The notes: generated by a model not told the origin, from the sequence alone. 64,000 nt of DNA from an uncultured Clostridia bacterium (GCA_934277645.1 CAKQUX010000001.1:1-64000); one strand, 5' to 3'. Positions 7,959-17,514 are shown, counted from the stretch's first letter. Numbers and translations: made by a program.

Positions 7959-7987
7959 TTGATTTTGATTTTTTGATATGTTAAAAT
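7959..7987 (+). promoter_or_regulatory. Sigma-A promoter of a small RNA gene
   Basis: TTGATT (7959-7964) is 17 bp from TAAAAT (7982-7987). Transcription would begin near 7995, just before a hairpin-terminator pair. Confidence 0.65.
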
Positions 7988-7994
7988 TTAAACA

Positions 7995-8083
7995 CTTAAA
8001 GACCCGACAAACTTAATAAGTATGGCTATTAAGTTGCTCGTGGGTTTCTTCTAAAAAAACAAAGCGTTTGCTTTGTTTTTTTA
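7995..8083 (+). ncRNA. Candidate small RNA with one long hairpin and an intrinsic terminator
   Basis: About 90 nt would be transcribed from the promoter just upstream. The first hairpin pairs AACTTAATA (8010-8018) with TATTAAGTT (8027-8035) and, beyond an internal loop, ACCC (8002-8005) with GGGT (8042-8045). The terminator is AAAAAAACAAAGC / GCTTTGTTTTTTT (8053-8083). No start codon with a ribosome binding site is present. It matches no family I know (not SRP, 6S, tmRNA, RNase P or a common riboswitch). The ends are inferred, not observed. Confidence 0.5.
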
Positions 8084-8356
8084 ATGCTTATTTTTTTCTT
8101 CCCGATTTCCAATACTTGTTCACATAACGTTCATTTTAATATTTATTTACACAGCACTAATTTTCAATACCATCACTTTATTTAATTTATCATCGTTAAT
8201 TTAATTTGTCACTCGTAAAACGAATTTTCACAAACAAAAAACGAACAGAAAAATTACAAGAAATGATTTAATAGATTATAAAGGAATAAATAATCTAATA
8301 AAAGTAAAACAAATGTATTAAGCAGTTTATAACAATTTACTTTAATAGAATTTATT

Positions 8357-8387
8357 AAAAAACCTATCGCAATGCGATAGGTTTTTT
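8357..8387 (-). terminator. Terminator of the cmk-plsC-ispH/rpsA unit
   Basis: A 15-bp perfect inverted repeat, AAAAAACCTATCGCA and its complement, with T runs on both strands. On the minus strand it follows the rpsA stop by 14 bp. The AT-rich stretch 8090-8350 holds nothing else I can identify. Confidence 0.88.
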
Positions 8388-8400
8388 ATTTATAAATCAA

Positions 8401-10686
8401 TTATTCGGCATCAGCAGGTGTTGCAGCCTTTTTCTTAGGAGCTGCCTTTTTCTTCGGCGCCGGAGCTTCCTCTTCTACGCCAAAGTCAAATGCTTTAAGA
8501 AGGTCGCCGAGCGTTGCTCCGCTGTCATCTGAATGCCATTCACGAAGTTCGTCAGGCTTTTCGGCTTTCTTGACTTTCTTTTCTTTCTTTTCGCCGTCTG
8601 CTTTCTTTGCTCTAGGCTTTTTGTCTTCGCCTTCTGCGCCTTCGGTTTCCTCAGGTACAGGCAACAATTCTTTGATTGAAAGAGTGATACGATTGTCCTC
8701 GAAACCGATAATCTTAGCTTCGACTTCTTGTCCTTCCTTCAATGCTTCGTTTGCGTTTTTAATCCACGAATGAGCAATTTGAGAAACGTGAACGAGTCCG
8801 TCTACGCCGTCGTCGATTGAAACGAATGCACCGTAAGGGAAAATTCTTTCGACTTTGCCTTTGATAATCGTTCCGACAGGATATTTTTCTGCGGCTATTT
8901 CATAAGGTTTCTTTTGAAGTTGTTTGTAGCCGAGCGAAATTTTGTTTGTTTCGCGGTCCATCTTCAAGACTACGAAATCATAGCTCTCGCCTGCTTTCAA
9001 AACCGTTGACGCATCGGTGATTTTGTTCCAGCTTACTTCCGTAATATGGCAAAGGCAATCAAAGCCTCTTACGTTTACGAAAACGCCGAACGAGGTAAAG
9101 CGTTTAACTTTTCCCGTAACGATATCGTTGACGTGAATGCTCTCCCAGAATGCATCTTCTTTTTCTTTCTTCTCACGCTCCAAAACAAGTCTTTGTGAAG
9201 CGAAGATATATCTTGATTTTTTTGCCGGCTTATCGGTTTCGACACTCTTTGCTTCTTCAGCGCCTTCTTCCTTAGCCTTAGGAGGCATAACTACAAGACG
9301 TAATTTTTTGCCCTTGTAATCTTCAAGATTTTTAACATATTTCGTTGTGATTTGCGATGCAGGAACGAAAACGACATAGCTTCCCATTCTGCCTCTCAAA
9401 CCGCCTTTAACTACTTCGTTCATTTCCAAAGTAAAGACGCCTGCGTTCAAAGCCTTTTCGGCTTCTTCGTCTTCGATACGTTCGGCATCGATTTGCTTCT
9501 TTGAAAGATAAACGGCATCCTTTTCGTTTTTAAGGATTTTTGCTTCTATAGCGTCGCCTGCTTTATAATCGGCAGGATTATATTCACTATCATAGCTGGC
9601 TTCGTTCTTATCGATAAAGCCGTCTTTCTTGCCACCGATTTGAACCTTAATTCCGTTTTCATCAGCACTGATGACGGTGCATTTTACCCTTTTACCTTCT
9701 TTATACTGAGGCATTTCCAAGCCGTCAAAGACTTGTTGCATCGTAAGGTTTTCTTCGGTATTTTTGGTTTTTGCTTCCTTTTTTGGCTGTGAAGTTGCCT
9801 CTTTTGATTTCACAGATTTCTTTTCCGCGGTTTCTGCGGTTTTTTGAGTTTCACTCATAGCGTTAACTACCTCCAAAAGCAGCCAAGGTGGAGTCGACGC
9901 CCCCGCAAGAACTGCTATGCTACGAAATTGATTTATGTTAAACGAAAAATCGTTTAAGCTCGATATAAAAAAGACGTTTTTATTCACCGATTTTGCTATG
10001 TCGAACAAGCCCACGGTGTTTGCGCTTTTTTTGCTTCCGACGACGACAACCGCGTCGTTATTCTTTGAAAGCTCAAAAGCCTCTACTTGTCTTGCGCTTG
10101 TAGTATAGCAAATTGTATTAAAAAACTCAACTATTTTATGCCCACCTTTTGCCCATTTTTTTATTTTTTCAACAATATTTTCATAAGCGGACTGTTTAAA
10201 TGTGGTTTGGCATACGACAATAAACTTGTTAAAATCGGAAAAATTTAGAAATTCGATAATTTTATCGGCGTCGGACAAGGCAATTCCCTTGCCTTGACAA
10301 TATGAAAGCTCCGAAATGACCTCGTCGTGGATTTCATCGCCTATAATAACGGCAAAATAGCCGTCGGATGTCTTCTGTTTTAAAGTTTCGTGTATTTTTT
10401 TTACAAAAGGACAAGTACAATCAACGATATTCGCTCCGATTGCATTGAGTTGTTCGAGTTTTTGAACGGTAATTCCGTGTGTTCTTATAAGCACCGTATC
10501 GTCAGGCTTTATCTCGCTTAAATCGTAAACGGTCTCGATTCCGCGATTCTTAAGATAATTACAAACGTTTTCGTTGTGTATAATCTCCCCGAAAACTTTC
10601 GTCCCGACAGAACATTCAAGGGCTTTGTCCACGGCGGATTTAACACCTGAACAAAAGCCTGCGTTTTTTGCTAACTTAATCACCAT
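8401..10686 (-). CDS. ispH-rpsA: Fused 4-hydroxy-3-methylbut-2-enyl diphosphate reductase and ribosomal S1-type protein
   Basis: A 761-residue fusion. Residues 1-280 are IspH, the iron-sulphur enzyme of the last MEP-pathway step giving IPP and DMAPP; its three cluster cysteines are in AGFCSGV (Cys12), DCTCPF and NTICYTT. After a Lys/Glu-rich linker come four S1 RNA-binding repeats (from about residue 330), the last two with the clear SFGVFV and PYGAFV cores. A Lys/Ala/Glu-rich tail follows, ending in AAPKKKAA repeats. The same fusion is known in Clostridia. It is downstream of cmk and plsC, as S1 homologues often are. Only a weak ribosome binding site precedes the ATG, 7 bp after plsC. Confidence 0.93.
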   Translation of the reverse strand: MVIKLAKNAGFCSGVKSAVDKALECSVGTKVFGEIIHNENVCNYLKNRGIETVYDLSEIKPDDTVLIRTHGITVQKLEQLNAIGANIVDCTCPFVKKIHETLKQKTSDGYFAVIIGDEIHDEVISELSYCQGKGIALSDADKIIEFLNFSDFNKFIVVCQTTFKQSAYENIVEKIKKWAKGGHKIVEFFNTICYTTSARQVEAFELSKNNDAVVVVGSKKSANTVGLFDIAKSVNKNVFFISSLNDFSFNINQFRSIAVLAGASTPPWLLLEVVNAMSETQKTAETAEKKSVKSKEATSQPKKEAKTKNTEENLTMQQVFDGLEMPQYKEGKRVKCTVISADENGIKVQIGGKKDGFIDKNEASYDSEYNPADYKAGDAIEAKILKNEKDAVYLSKKQIDAERIEDEEAEKALNAGVFTLEMNEVVKGGLRGRMGSYVVFVPASQITTKYVKNLEDYKGKKLRLVVMPPKAKEEGAEEAKSVETDKPAKKSRYIFASQRLVLEREKKEKEDAFWESIHVNDIVTGKVKRFTSFGVFVNVRGFDCLCHITEVSWNKITDASTVLKAGESYDFVVLKMDRETNKISLGYKQLQKKPYEIAAEKYPVGTIIKGKVERIFPYGAFVSIDDGVDGLVHVSQIAHSWIKNANEALKEGQEVEAKIIGFEDNRITLSIKELLPVPEETEGAEGEDKKPRAKKADGEKKEKKVKKAEKPDELREWHSDDSGATLGDLLKAFDFGVEEEAPAPKKKAAPKKKAATPADAE

Positions 10687-10693
10687 AACTTAG

Positions 10694-11374
10694 TCAGTTC
10701 TTTAAAGCGGCTTTTTCCGCTTGCTTTTCAAGTTGCTCCTTGTGTTTTTTCGCAAGTCGCGGATTATGCTCTTCGACGTAAGCGTTAAGGTCCCTGCGGA
10801 GCTTTAACATTGCTTCCCAAACGATTTGCGTTGCCTTTTCATAATCTTCGGCATCCTTTGTTCCGTAGAACTCGTCGAGATAAATCGGCTCCCCGATATA
10901 AAGATAGTTTCTGCTGAACGCCTTGTGCATTTTGTAATACATCATAGGCAAAATAGGCACTTTGGCTTTGATTGCGAATCTTGCCGCACCTTGCTTAAAA
11001 TCGCCCATATCTTCCGTACCTTTTTTGTTTCTGGTACCTTCGGGATAAAGCGCAAGTTTTTTGTTGGCTTTAAGAACTTTCAAGACTTCCTTGAACGCCG
11101 CAAGGTCGGCTTCTCCTCTATGAACGGGAATCGCGCCGACTTTTCTCAAAAACCAGTTTCCGATTTTGCTTTCAAACGCTTCCGCCTTAGCCAAAACGTG
11201 CAATTCTTTTTTGTAGAGTTTAACGGCAGGAATGAGCGTATCGGGAACGGCATAATGGTTGCAAATGCAAACCGCGCCTTCGACTTTATTAAAATTTTCT
11301 TTGTTGACTACCTTAGTAGGATAAATAAAGGTAATCGGAGCAAAGAAAAAGCGCATACATCTATAAAAAAACAT
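10694..11374 (-). CDS. plsC: 1-acyl-sn-glycerol-3-phosphate acyltransferase
   Basis: A 226-residue membrane-associated acyltransferase making phosphatidic acid from lysophosphatidic acid. The HX4D catalytic motif is NHYAVPD, and the glycerophosphate-binding motif is YPEGTR. I chose the ATG at 11374 (MFFYRC) because AAGGAG lies 5 nt before it; the frame extends 22 codons further without such a site. It lies between cmk and ispH-rpsA, and plsX, which supplies acyl-phosphate for the preceding acylation, is at 60-61 kb. The C terminus is Lys-rich. Confidence 0.9.
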   Translation of the reverse strand: MFFYRCMRFFFAPITFIYPTKVVNKENFNKVEGAVCICNHYAVPDTLIPAVKLYKKELHVLAKAEAFESKIGNWFLRKVGAIPVHRGEADLAAFKEVLKVLKANKKLALYPEGTRNKKGTEDMGDFKQGAARFAIKAKVPILPMMYYKMHKAFSRNYLYIGEPIYLDEFYGTKDAEDYEKATQIVWEAMLKLRRDLNAYVEEHNPRLAKKHKEQLEKQAEKAALKN

Positions 11375-11530
11375 ATTTTCTCCTTTTAAATAGCTATCAT
11401 AACTATTAGTTTTGTTAAGCATATCAGCCTTGCTAAGCAATAAGCAACCGACTTTATCCGAATAGAAATTGCCGACTGCGCACCGACTTAACTTATATAA
11501 TGATTTAACTTATAGAATTTAACTAAAACT

Positions 11531-12184
11531 CTATTTAATTCTTTCGATAATGAAGTTTGCCACTTCTTCTATCGACATATTCGAGCTGTCGATTAAAACA
11601 GCGTCGTCCGCTTGTTTTAACGGCGCAAATTCACGGTGCGAATCGTTGTAATCGCGCTGTTTGATTTCCTCCAAAATCTTATCGAATTCCGCAGACTGCC
11701 CCATATTTTTAAGGTCGAGAACACGACGTTTCGCGCGCTCTTCAGGCGTGGCTGTCAAAAAGAATTTATAAGGCGTATCAGGCAAAACAAACGTACCTAT
11801 ATCTCTTCCGTCCAAAACAACGTCGTGCGACTTTGCAAACTCTCTTTGAAGTTCAACCATTTTTATACGCACGCAAGGGTGCTTTGAAACGTCGCTTGCC
11901 GCTTTGCTTACGTGATTTTCGCGAAGCTGCCCCGTTACGTCAACGCCGCAAACAATAATGTGTTGCACTCCGTCTTCGTATTTTATATCCATTTCGACGG
12001 TTTTTAAAATTTCCGCAACTGAATTTTCGTCGTTCACGTCAACGCCTGCTTTAATGCACCAAACGGCAATCGCTCTGTACATAGCACCCGTATCGAGATA
12101 AATATATCCCTTTTCTTTGGCAATAAGTTTTGCTATCGTGCTTTTGCCTGCGCCGGCAGGTCCGTCTATCGCAATATTTATCAT
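11531..12184 (-). CDS. cmk: Cytidylate kinase
   Basis: A 217-residue kinase phosphorylating CMP and dCMP. The P-loop is DGPAGAGKST at residues 6-15, with YLDTGAMYRA and LDGRDIGT as the family's CMP-binding motifs. The ATG at 12184 (MINIAIDG) is preceded by AAGGAG; an ATG 10 codons upstream lacks one. First gene of the cmk-plsC-ispH/rpsA unit, behind a strong promoter. Confidence 0.95.
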   Translation of the reverse strand: MINIAIDGPAGAGKSTIAKLIAKEKGYIYLDTGAMYRAIAVWCIKAGVDVNDENSVAEILKTVEMDIKYEDGVQHIIVCGVDVTGQLRENHVSKAASDVSKHPCVRIKMVELQREFAKSHDVVLDGRDIGTFVLPDTPYKFFLTATPEERAKRRVLDLKNMGQSAEFDKILEEIKQRDYNDSHREFAPLKQADDAVLIDSSNMSIEEVANFIIERIK

Positions 12185-12272
12185 TTTTACTCCTTTTCGC
12201 TTAATGTCGTACAAAAATTGTTATATGCATAATTCGGCATATACGAATATTTAGGTAGTTCTGTTTGAAACG

Positions 12273-12301
12273 ATTATAAGTTATTTGTCGGTTATAGTCA
12301 A
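12273..12301 (-). promoter_or_regulatory. Sigma-A promoter of cmk
   Basis: On the minus strand TTGACT (12296-12301) is 17 bp from a perfect TATAAT (12273-12278). It begins just beyond the stop of the preceding flavoprotein gene. Confidence 0.85.
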
Positions 12302-12317
12302 ACGTTTACAAAACACC

Positions 12318-13526
12318 TTATTTCGAGCTTGCCTTTACGCCTGCGACGTAGCCCGTCGAAAAAGCGATTTGCAAATTAAATCCGCCCGTCAGCGCATCTA
12401 CGTCAATAGTTTCGCCGACAAAATACAATCCTTTTTTATCTTTGCATTCCATTTGCGGAGTAAGACATTTTACGTCGACGCCGCCGCTCGTTATAATTGC
12501 CTGTTCAAACGGCGCAAGCTCTTTTACGTCGAAAGTCAACCCTTTCAACACCGAAACGAGCTTTTGTCTGTCTTCCTTAGTCACTTGCGCAAGCGGTTTT
12601 TCGCCGCTTAAACTACATTCTTTTAGAACGTACGCAACAAGTCTTTCGGGAAGCAACGACCTTACGACCGATTTTAAAACCTTTCTGTTTGTATCGGCAA
12701 GTTCTCTCAAAAGTCTGTTATCGAGCTGTTCGACACTCAGCGACGGTTTAAAATCGAGTTTTAATCTAACTCCCGAAAGCCTACCTATATATGACGAAAG
12801 AGTTAGCGAAATAGGTCCCGAAACGCCGTTTGACGTAAACAGCATTTCGCCGAACTCGCTCCTTATCCGTTTATCTCCCTTATATGCACTAAGCTCGACG
12901 TTTTTTAGTGTAATGCCCTCAATTTGCTTCACAGACTGCTTTGTGATTATCGCGCACAATGCAGGCTTAGGTTCGATAACGTTTAAGCCGAACGATTTTG
13001 CAAATTTATATCCGTCGCCCGTAGACCCCGTGGACGGATAGCTTTTTCCGCCCGTCGCAACAATGACCCTGTCCGCAAAAAATTCGCCTTTTTCGGTTTT
13101 AATCGTGTAGGCGTTTTCATCGTCGCAAATCGCCGTAACGTTGCAGTTTAAAACGATTTTCACGCCGCAATCTTTTAACGCCCTTTCAAGAGCCTTGTTT
13201 ACGTCGTTCGATTTGTCGGATTCGGGGAAAACTCTGTTTCCGCGTTCGATTTTAAGCGGAAGTAATTTATCGAAAAATGCGTATGCGTCGTACGGCGAAA
13301 ATTTGTTTATTGCCGAAAACATAAACTTTTCGTTGTTTACGACGTTGCTTAAAAATTCGTCCGGAGAACAAAAATTCAAAACGTTGCAACGGCCTTTGCC
13401 CGTAATGTAAATCTTTTTGCCGAGTTTTTCGTTCTTTTCGATCAGAGTGACTTCCGCGCCGTTTTTTGCTGCGGTTATCGCGCTCATCATTCCGGACGCA
13501 CCACCGCCGATGACAGCTATCTTCAT
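12318..13526 (-). CDS. HI0933/YhiN-family flavoprotein
   Basis: A 402-residue FAD-dependent oxidoreductase of the HI0933-like (YhiN/BaiN) family. The N-terminal dinucleotide-binding motif is IGGGASG, followed by the family signatures KIYITGKGRCNV and VATGGKSYPSTGSTGDGY, and a C-terminal GGFNLQIAFSTGYVAG closing the FAD site. The biological substrate of most members is not known; some reduce bile-acid intermediates. It overlaps surE by 4 bp and has AAGGAG ahead of its ATG. Confidence 0.88.
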   Translation of the reverse strand: MKIAVIGGGASGMMSAITAAKNGAEVTLIEKNEKLGKKIYITGKGRCNVLNFCSPDEFLSNVVNNEKFMFSAINKFSPYDAYAFFDKLLPLKIERGNRVFPESDKSNDVNKALERALKDCGVKIVLNCNVTAICDDENAYTIKTEKGEFFADRVIVATGGKSYPSTGSTGDGYKFAKSFGLNVIEPKPALCAIITKQSVKQIEGITLKNVELSAYKGDKRIRSEFGEMLFTSNGVSGPISLTLSSYIGRLSGVRLKLDFKPSLSVEQLDNRLLRELADTNRKVLKSVVRSLLPERLVAYVLKECSLSGEKPLAQVTKEDRQKLVSVLKGLTFDVKELAPFEQAIITSGGVDVKCLTPQMECKDKKGLYFVGETIDVDALTGGFNLQIAFSTGYVAGVKASSK

Positions 13527-14275
13527 AGTTCGAACTTCTCCTTTTCAAGTTCGCTAAGAACTCTATCGGCAGTCTGATAAGTTTTTATCGGCGTAATCGT
13601 TATATAGCCTTTGTCTGACAAACTGACGTCGTCAAAATCCGAGCTGTTTAGTTTCGATATAGACTCGCCGCACAAGCGGTGAATTTCTCCCTCGCCCGAG
13701 TTTCCTATCGGCAAATATCTGTCGTGATATTCTCTGACTCCGATCGGGCAAACGGCAATTCCCTTGTTTTCTTTATGATTAAACGGAATATTGATATTTA
13801 AAGTAACGTCTTTTGTTATGTACTTTAAAAGTCTTTCGAGATTTTTCAAAACGAAATTGACGGAAAACTCATAATCGCCGTCTTTTTCGTGTGTCGAAAC
13901 GGCAATGGACTTTCTGTTGCATATCGTGCCTTCAATGGCCGCATTAGCCGTTCCCGAATATAAATAGTCGGTTCCTACGTTAAGAACGTTGTTTATGCCC
14001 GACAAAACTATTTCCGCTTCGGGATAAATCACAAACAATCCGAACCGCACGCAATCGATAGGCGTGCCGTTGAGCGAATAAACTTTCGCTCCGTCAACTA
14101 AATCGTGGGATTTGTACACAAAGTCGTTTACAAACGTTATCGAATGTCCTGCTCCCGATTTTTCGGTTTCGGGCGCAACGATAACGACTTCGTGTCCGCC
14201 TGCCACCAAGCCTTTTGCAAGTTCCAGAATGCCTTTTGCTCTGTATCCGTCGTCGTTTGTAAGTAAAATTTTCAT
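13523..14275 (-). CDS. surE: 5'/3'-nucleotidase SurE
   Basis: A 250-residue metal-dependent nucleotidase. The N-terminal metal-binding motif is LLTNDDGYRAKG, and the catalytic region includes SGINNVLNVGTDYLYSGTANAA. SurE dephosphorylates nucleoside monophosphates and is linked to stationary-phase survival in other bacteria. AAGGAT precedes the ATG, and the stop overlaps the next gene's start. Confidence 0.92.
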   Translation of the reverse strand: MKILLTNDDGYRAKGILELAKGLVAGGHEVVIVAPETEKSGAGHSITFVNDFVYKSHDLVDGAKVYSLNGTPIDCVRFGLFVIYPEAEIVLSGINNVLNVGTDYLYSGTANAAIEGTICNRKSIAVSTHEKDGDYEFSVNFVLKNLERLLKYITKDVTLNINIPFNHKENKGIAVCPIGVREYHDRYLPIGNSGEGEIHRLCGESISKLNSSDFDDVSLSDKGYITITPIKTYQTADRVLSELEKEKFEL

Positions 14276-14346
14276 AATCTATCCTTTTATAAACTAAGAA
14301 GCGTTAAACCGACAATAAACAAACCGTTATCGATTGCCGATTGTAA

Positions 14347-15054
14347 TTAAAGTGATTTTAAATACGCAATTTCATTATCGTTCAAAAAGCGGTATTTTCC
14401 GCGACCTAAACCTCCGAGACGCAAATTGCCCACCGCAACGCGTTTAAGGAAAACGACGTTCTTTTCGACAGCCGAAAACATACGTCTGACTTCGCGGTTT
14501 TTTCCTTCAAAAATCGTGACTTCAAGACGTGTCAAACCGTTTTCGACGCCCGTGACTTTCACTTTCGCTCTGCCGAATTTTTCGCCGTCAACCGTGACGC
14601 CCTTTCTTATTATCGCCAAATCGCTCTCAACGATTTCGCCTTCGATTTTTACAACGTAAACTTTTGGAATTTCACTTGACGGATGTGTCAATTTTTGAGT
14701 AAGTTCTCCGTCGTTTGTCAACAGCAACAAACCTTCGCTGTCATAGTCCAATCTCCCGACCGGAAACAAACGCTTCTTTAAATCGATAAAATCAAAAACC
14801 GTTTTTCTGCCGAGGTCGTCGCTCGCTGTCGTAACGCAACCTTTCGGCTTGTTAAACATTATGTAAGTAAGCTCCTTTACGGGAGCTACTTTCTTTTTAT
14901 CAACGGTTACAGTGTCGTTTTCCTCGTTCACCATAGTGCCGAGTTCCGTCACTTTTTTCGCGTTTATAAAAACTCTGCCTTCGGCAATAAGCTCATCGGC
15001 TTTTCGGCGAGAACAAACGCCGCTGTCGGCAAGGTACTTATTGAGTCGTATCAT
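14347..15054 (-). CDS. rluB: 23S rRNA pseudouridine synthase, RluB/RsuA family
   Basis: A 235-residue enzyme with an N-terminal S4 RNA-binding domain (about 1-60) and a pseudouridine synthase domain. The catalytic aspartate is in GRLDYDSEGLLLLTNDG; KNREVRRMF is the C-terminal family motif. B. subtilis RluB modifies helix 89 of 23S rRNA; the exact target here is inferred. AAGGTG precedes the ATG. Confidence 0.9.
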   Translation of the reverse strand: MIRLNKYLADSGVCSRRKADELIAEGRVFINAKKVTELGTMVNEENDTVTVDKKKVAPVKELTYIMFNKPKGCVTTASDDLGRKTVFDFIDLKKRLFPVGRLDYDSEGLLLLTNDGELTQKLTHPSSEIPKVYVVKIEGEIVESDLAIIRKGVTVDGEKFGRAKVKVTGVENGLTRLEVTIFEGKNREVRRMFSAVEKNVVFLKRVAVGNLRLGGLGRGKYRFLNDNEIAYLKSL

Positions 15055-15120
15055 TTTTTCACCTTATGCAAATTTAGTCCAAATCGAATTTCGACGTTAA
15101 ACAAGCACTTTGCTTAGCTT

Positions 15121-16296
15121 TTATTTTCTGTCAAAAATCGATTTGCGTTCTACACCGCATATAGTATACAATTTCGAGCTAAAAATCAAGTGATTGCCGT
15201 CATAAACATTGACTGTGCCGCACTTAGTGTTTTCTTTAAACGGTGCGGACAAATCGTTCTTTTTGATTCGCACGTCAAAGGTTTCGCCGACTTTCATAGG
15301 ATAAAGCAAGTTGTCCGCATAAACTTTCACGCTATCCGATTTCCCCTTTAAAACGTTTACCGTTTCGTTTTCAAGCTCGAAAAGCGGACGCATTTTATAC
15401 TCTTTGAACGCTTTTTCCATATACGCTTTGCTGTCTTCCCACATGCCGTAATGATTTAAAACTACGCAAATTAGTTGCATATCGTCTCTCAATGCCGACG
15501 AAACCAGACATCTGCCCGACGCTTTAGTATAGCCTGTTTTTACACCGTTTGCGCCGTCATAATTCCACAGCATTTTATTTTTGTTTTGATAGTATCGGTC
15601 ATCGAACTTAATACTTTTCGTTCCAACAATTTGCTTGAACGTGTCGTTTTTGAAAGCGGCTGCCGTAATCAAAGCAAGGTCGTACGCCGTAGTATAATGT
15701 TCGTCGTCGTGCAAGCCGTGCGGATTTTTAAAGTTCGAGTTTTCCGCACCGAGAAGTTTTGCCGTTTCGTTCATCTTTAAAACGAAATCTTCGACGCTTC
15801 CCGACGTTGTTACAGCCAAAGCCACGGCGGCATCGTTTCCGCTCCTTAGCATAAGACCGTATAAAAGTTCCCTTATCGTGCGTTTGTCGCCGTTTTTAAG
15901 ATAAATCGACGACCCCTCGACTCCGACAGCCACAGACGGAATTTCGATTTCCGCGTCTATATCCGAAACGTTGTTTAAAACGGTCAAAGCCGTTAAGACT
16001 TTCGTTGTCGAAGCAGGAAAAAGCTTTACGTCTTTATTGCTTGAATAAAGCACTCTTTTTGTCGTTGCTTCGATAACGACGGCGCCGCTTTCCCGATTTA
16101 CCGCCGAAGACTCGGCTTCGTCGTTTTCGTTTTCAAAAGCGTCGAAACTTTGATATGCCTTATCGATTTGTTTTTCGTCAAACAAATTTACTTTTTTCGC
16201 AAAGCAACCCGACCCGAAAATCTTAACCGATAATGGCAATAAGCATACGAATAACGTAAGCAATGATACTGACCATATTATTCTCCCTTTTTGCAT
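15121..16296 (-). CDS. D-alanyl-D-alanine carboxypeptidase (S11 family)
   Basis: A 391-residue penicillin-binding carboxypeptidase that trims the terminal D-Ala of peptidoglycan stem peptides outside the membrane. The N-terminal hydrophobic segment (about 7-27) is a signal peptide or anchor. The catalytic motifs are SxxK in FPASTTKVL, SGN in LRSGNDAAV and KTG in GVKTGYT. I chose the ATG at 16296 (MQKGR), inside the 3' end of ytfJ, with AAAGGGA upstream. Together with ytfI and ytfJ upstream it resembles a sporulation-linked dacB/dacF-type gene, but the subtype is uncertain. Confidence 0.9.
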   Translation of the reverse strand: MQKGRIIWSVSLLTLFVCLLPLSVKIFGSGCFAKKVNLFDEKQIDKAYQSFDAFENENDEAESSAVNRESGAVVIEATTKRVLYSSNKDVKLFPASTTKVLTALTVLNNVSDIDAEIEIPSVAVGVEGSSIYLKNGDKRTIRELLYGLMLRSGNDAAVALAVTTSGSVEDFVLKMNETAKLLGAENSNFKNPHGLHDDEHYTTAYDLALITAAAFKNDTFKQIVGTKSIKFDDRYYQNKNKMLWNYDGANGVKTGYTKASGRCLVSSALRDDMQLICVVLNHYGMWEDSKAYMEKAFKEYKMRPLFELENETVNVLKGKSDSVKVYADNLLYPMKVGETFDVRIKKNDLSAPFKENTKCGTVNVYDGNHLIFSSKLYTICGVERKSIFDRK

Positions 16297-16634
16297 TTGT
16301 CTAATATTCCCTTTGCAAGATTTACCCACTTGCTTTCTTCATAATTAGAGTCAACCGTAATAAAACTCTTGTCTTTTCCGACAACCAAAAAACCGAGCGG
16401 TTTTATCGTTACGCCACCGCCGCTTGCTCCCGCATAAGGAAACGTAAGTTTCGTTTTCGGCGCGGTTTCGCTGTACTCGCCACCGCCGGTTACGAAGCCA
16501 AAAGTAAGTTTCGATATCGGAATGATTGTCACTCCGTCCTCCGACGTAATCGGAGTTCCGATAACGCTGTCCGAATCGATGATGCCTTTTAGTTGCGACA
16601 AAGTTGCGTTCATAATATTTTCGATGTTATCCAT
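16278..16634 (-). CDS. gerW: GerW/YtfJ-family sporulation protein
   Basis: A 118-residue protein of the GerW (YtfJ) family, which in Bacillus is made in the forespore and needed for a germination response. Family features: VIGTPITSEDGVTIIPISK near residue 20, then a glycine-rich stretch with GASGGGVTIKPLGF. Adjacent to the DUF2953 gene as ytfI-ytfJ in Bacillus. Confidence 0.88.
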   Translation of the reverse strand: MDNIENIMNATLSQLKGIIDSDSVIGTPITSEDGVTIIPISKLTFGFVTGGGEYSETAPKTKLTFPYAGASGGGVTIKPLGFLVVGKDKSFITVDSNYEESKWVNLAKGILDKCKKGE

Positions 16635-16764
16635 AATTTCTCCCCAAACACTTAATGTTTATTTGCACGCACAAAACCCGACACGCTTAACGCCTTGCTT
16701 TTTGTCATTATAATGAGATAGCGCGAAGTTACGCTGGCGTTTAATGCGCGGACTTTATAAAACT

Positions 16765-17421
16765 CTAAACGTTGTTTTGTAGTTTCTTTAAAGGTTTTAC
16801 GCTTTCAAAGCGACGTGATTTTTTCTTTTCCTTTTTCTTGAATTGCAAGAATCGCGCCGCCAAATCTATCGGTCTGACGCCGATTTTTATTTCTGACGAC
16901 AAGGAAAACTCGTCTTCCCACGCAGGAATAAAACTCTCGAAGCCGTCTGTCAAAAAACCTAAAAGCGTCATTATTCCGAAAAACCCTCCGCTTCCCATTC
17001 CGCTTATAGCAGCGTCGTTAGTTCCGAAACTTCCGACTTGCGAAACGCTTAAAACTTTAACGGCGGAAAGCAATTCCAAAATCAATGCAACGTTAGTATT
17101 GTTCTTATTTCCTTTTTTATGAGCTTTATCTCTCGACTTATTTATTCTGTCACCGTTCTTATCTGTCTTTTGACTTTTTAAGGCTTTTTTACGGTTTTTG
17201 CCGCCGATTTCGTGAAATTTGAACGAAAGTATTCTAAATTTCAGCTCTTTTGAGAATAGAACAGTCAATATTCGCCATTTGAACAGCTTAACAAATGCGG
17301 AAACTTGCATACGGTCAAGTGAGGCGTTGACACATAAAGAAAACTTGTACTCGGCAACAAAAATCAAAATACCGAACAAAACGAATAGTTTTATTAAATT
17401 CGCCACAACCGAAATTTCCAT
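16765..17421 (-). CDS. DUF2953 (YtfI-like) membrane-associated protein
   Basis: A 218-residue protein with a hydrophobic N-terminal segment (about 5-25), a central Lys/Asn-rich region and a C-terminal domain. Its position immediately before gerW and the FKWRILTV pattern near residue 48 fit DUF2953 (YtfI). Function unknown; the pairing with gerW suggests a role in spores. The 130 bp before gerW carry no clear promoter. Confidence 0.65.
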   Translation of the reverse strand: MEISVVANLIKLFVLFGILIFVAEYKFSLCVNASLDRMQVSAFVKLFKWRILTVLFSKELKFRILSFKFHEIGGKNRKKALKSQKTDKNGDRINKSRDKAHKKGNKNNTNVALILELLSAVKVLSVSQVGSFGTNDAAISGMGSGGFFGIMTLLGFLTDGFESFIPAWEDEFSLSSEIKIGVRPIDLAARFLQFKKKEKKKSRRFESVKPLKKLQNNV

Positions 17422-17481
17422 AAAGCTCCGAAATTAGCATTTTTAAATTGACAAAAACTATACGCAAAGCGGCATCTTTAC

Positions 17482-17514
17482 AAAAAAAAGCTACCCTTTC
17501 GGGTAGCCGCTTTT
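17482..17514 (-). terminator. Terminator of the lysA-M50-scpA-scpB unit
   Basis: On the minus strand GCTACCC and GGGTAGC close on GAAA, followed by eight T. It lies about 85 bp after the scpB stop. Confidence 0.88.
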
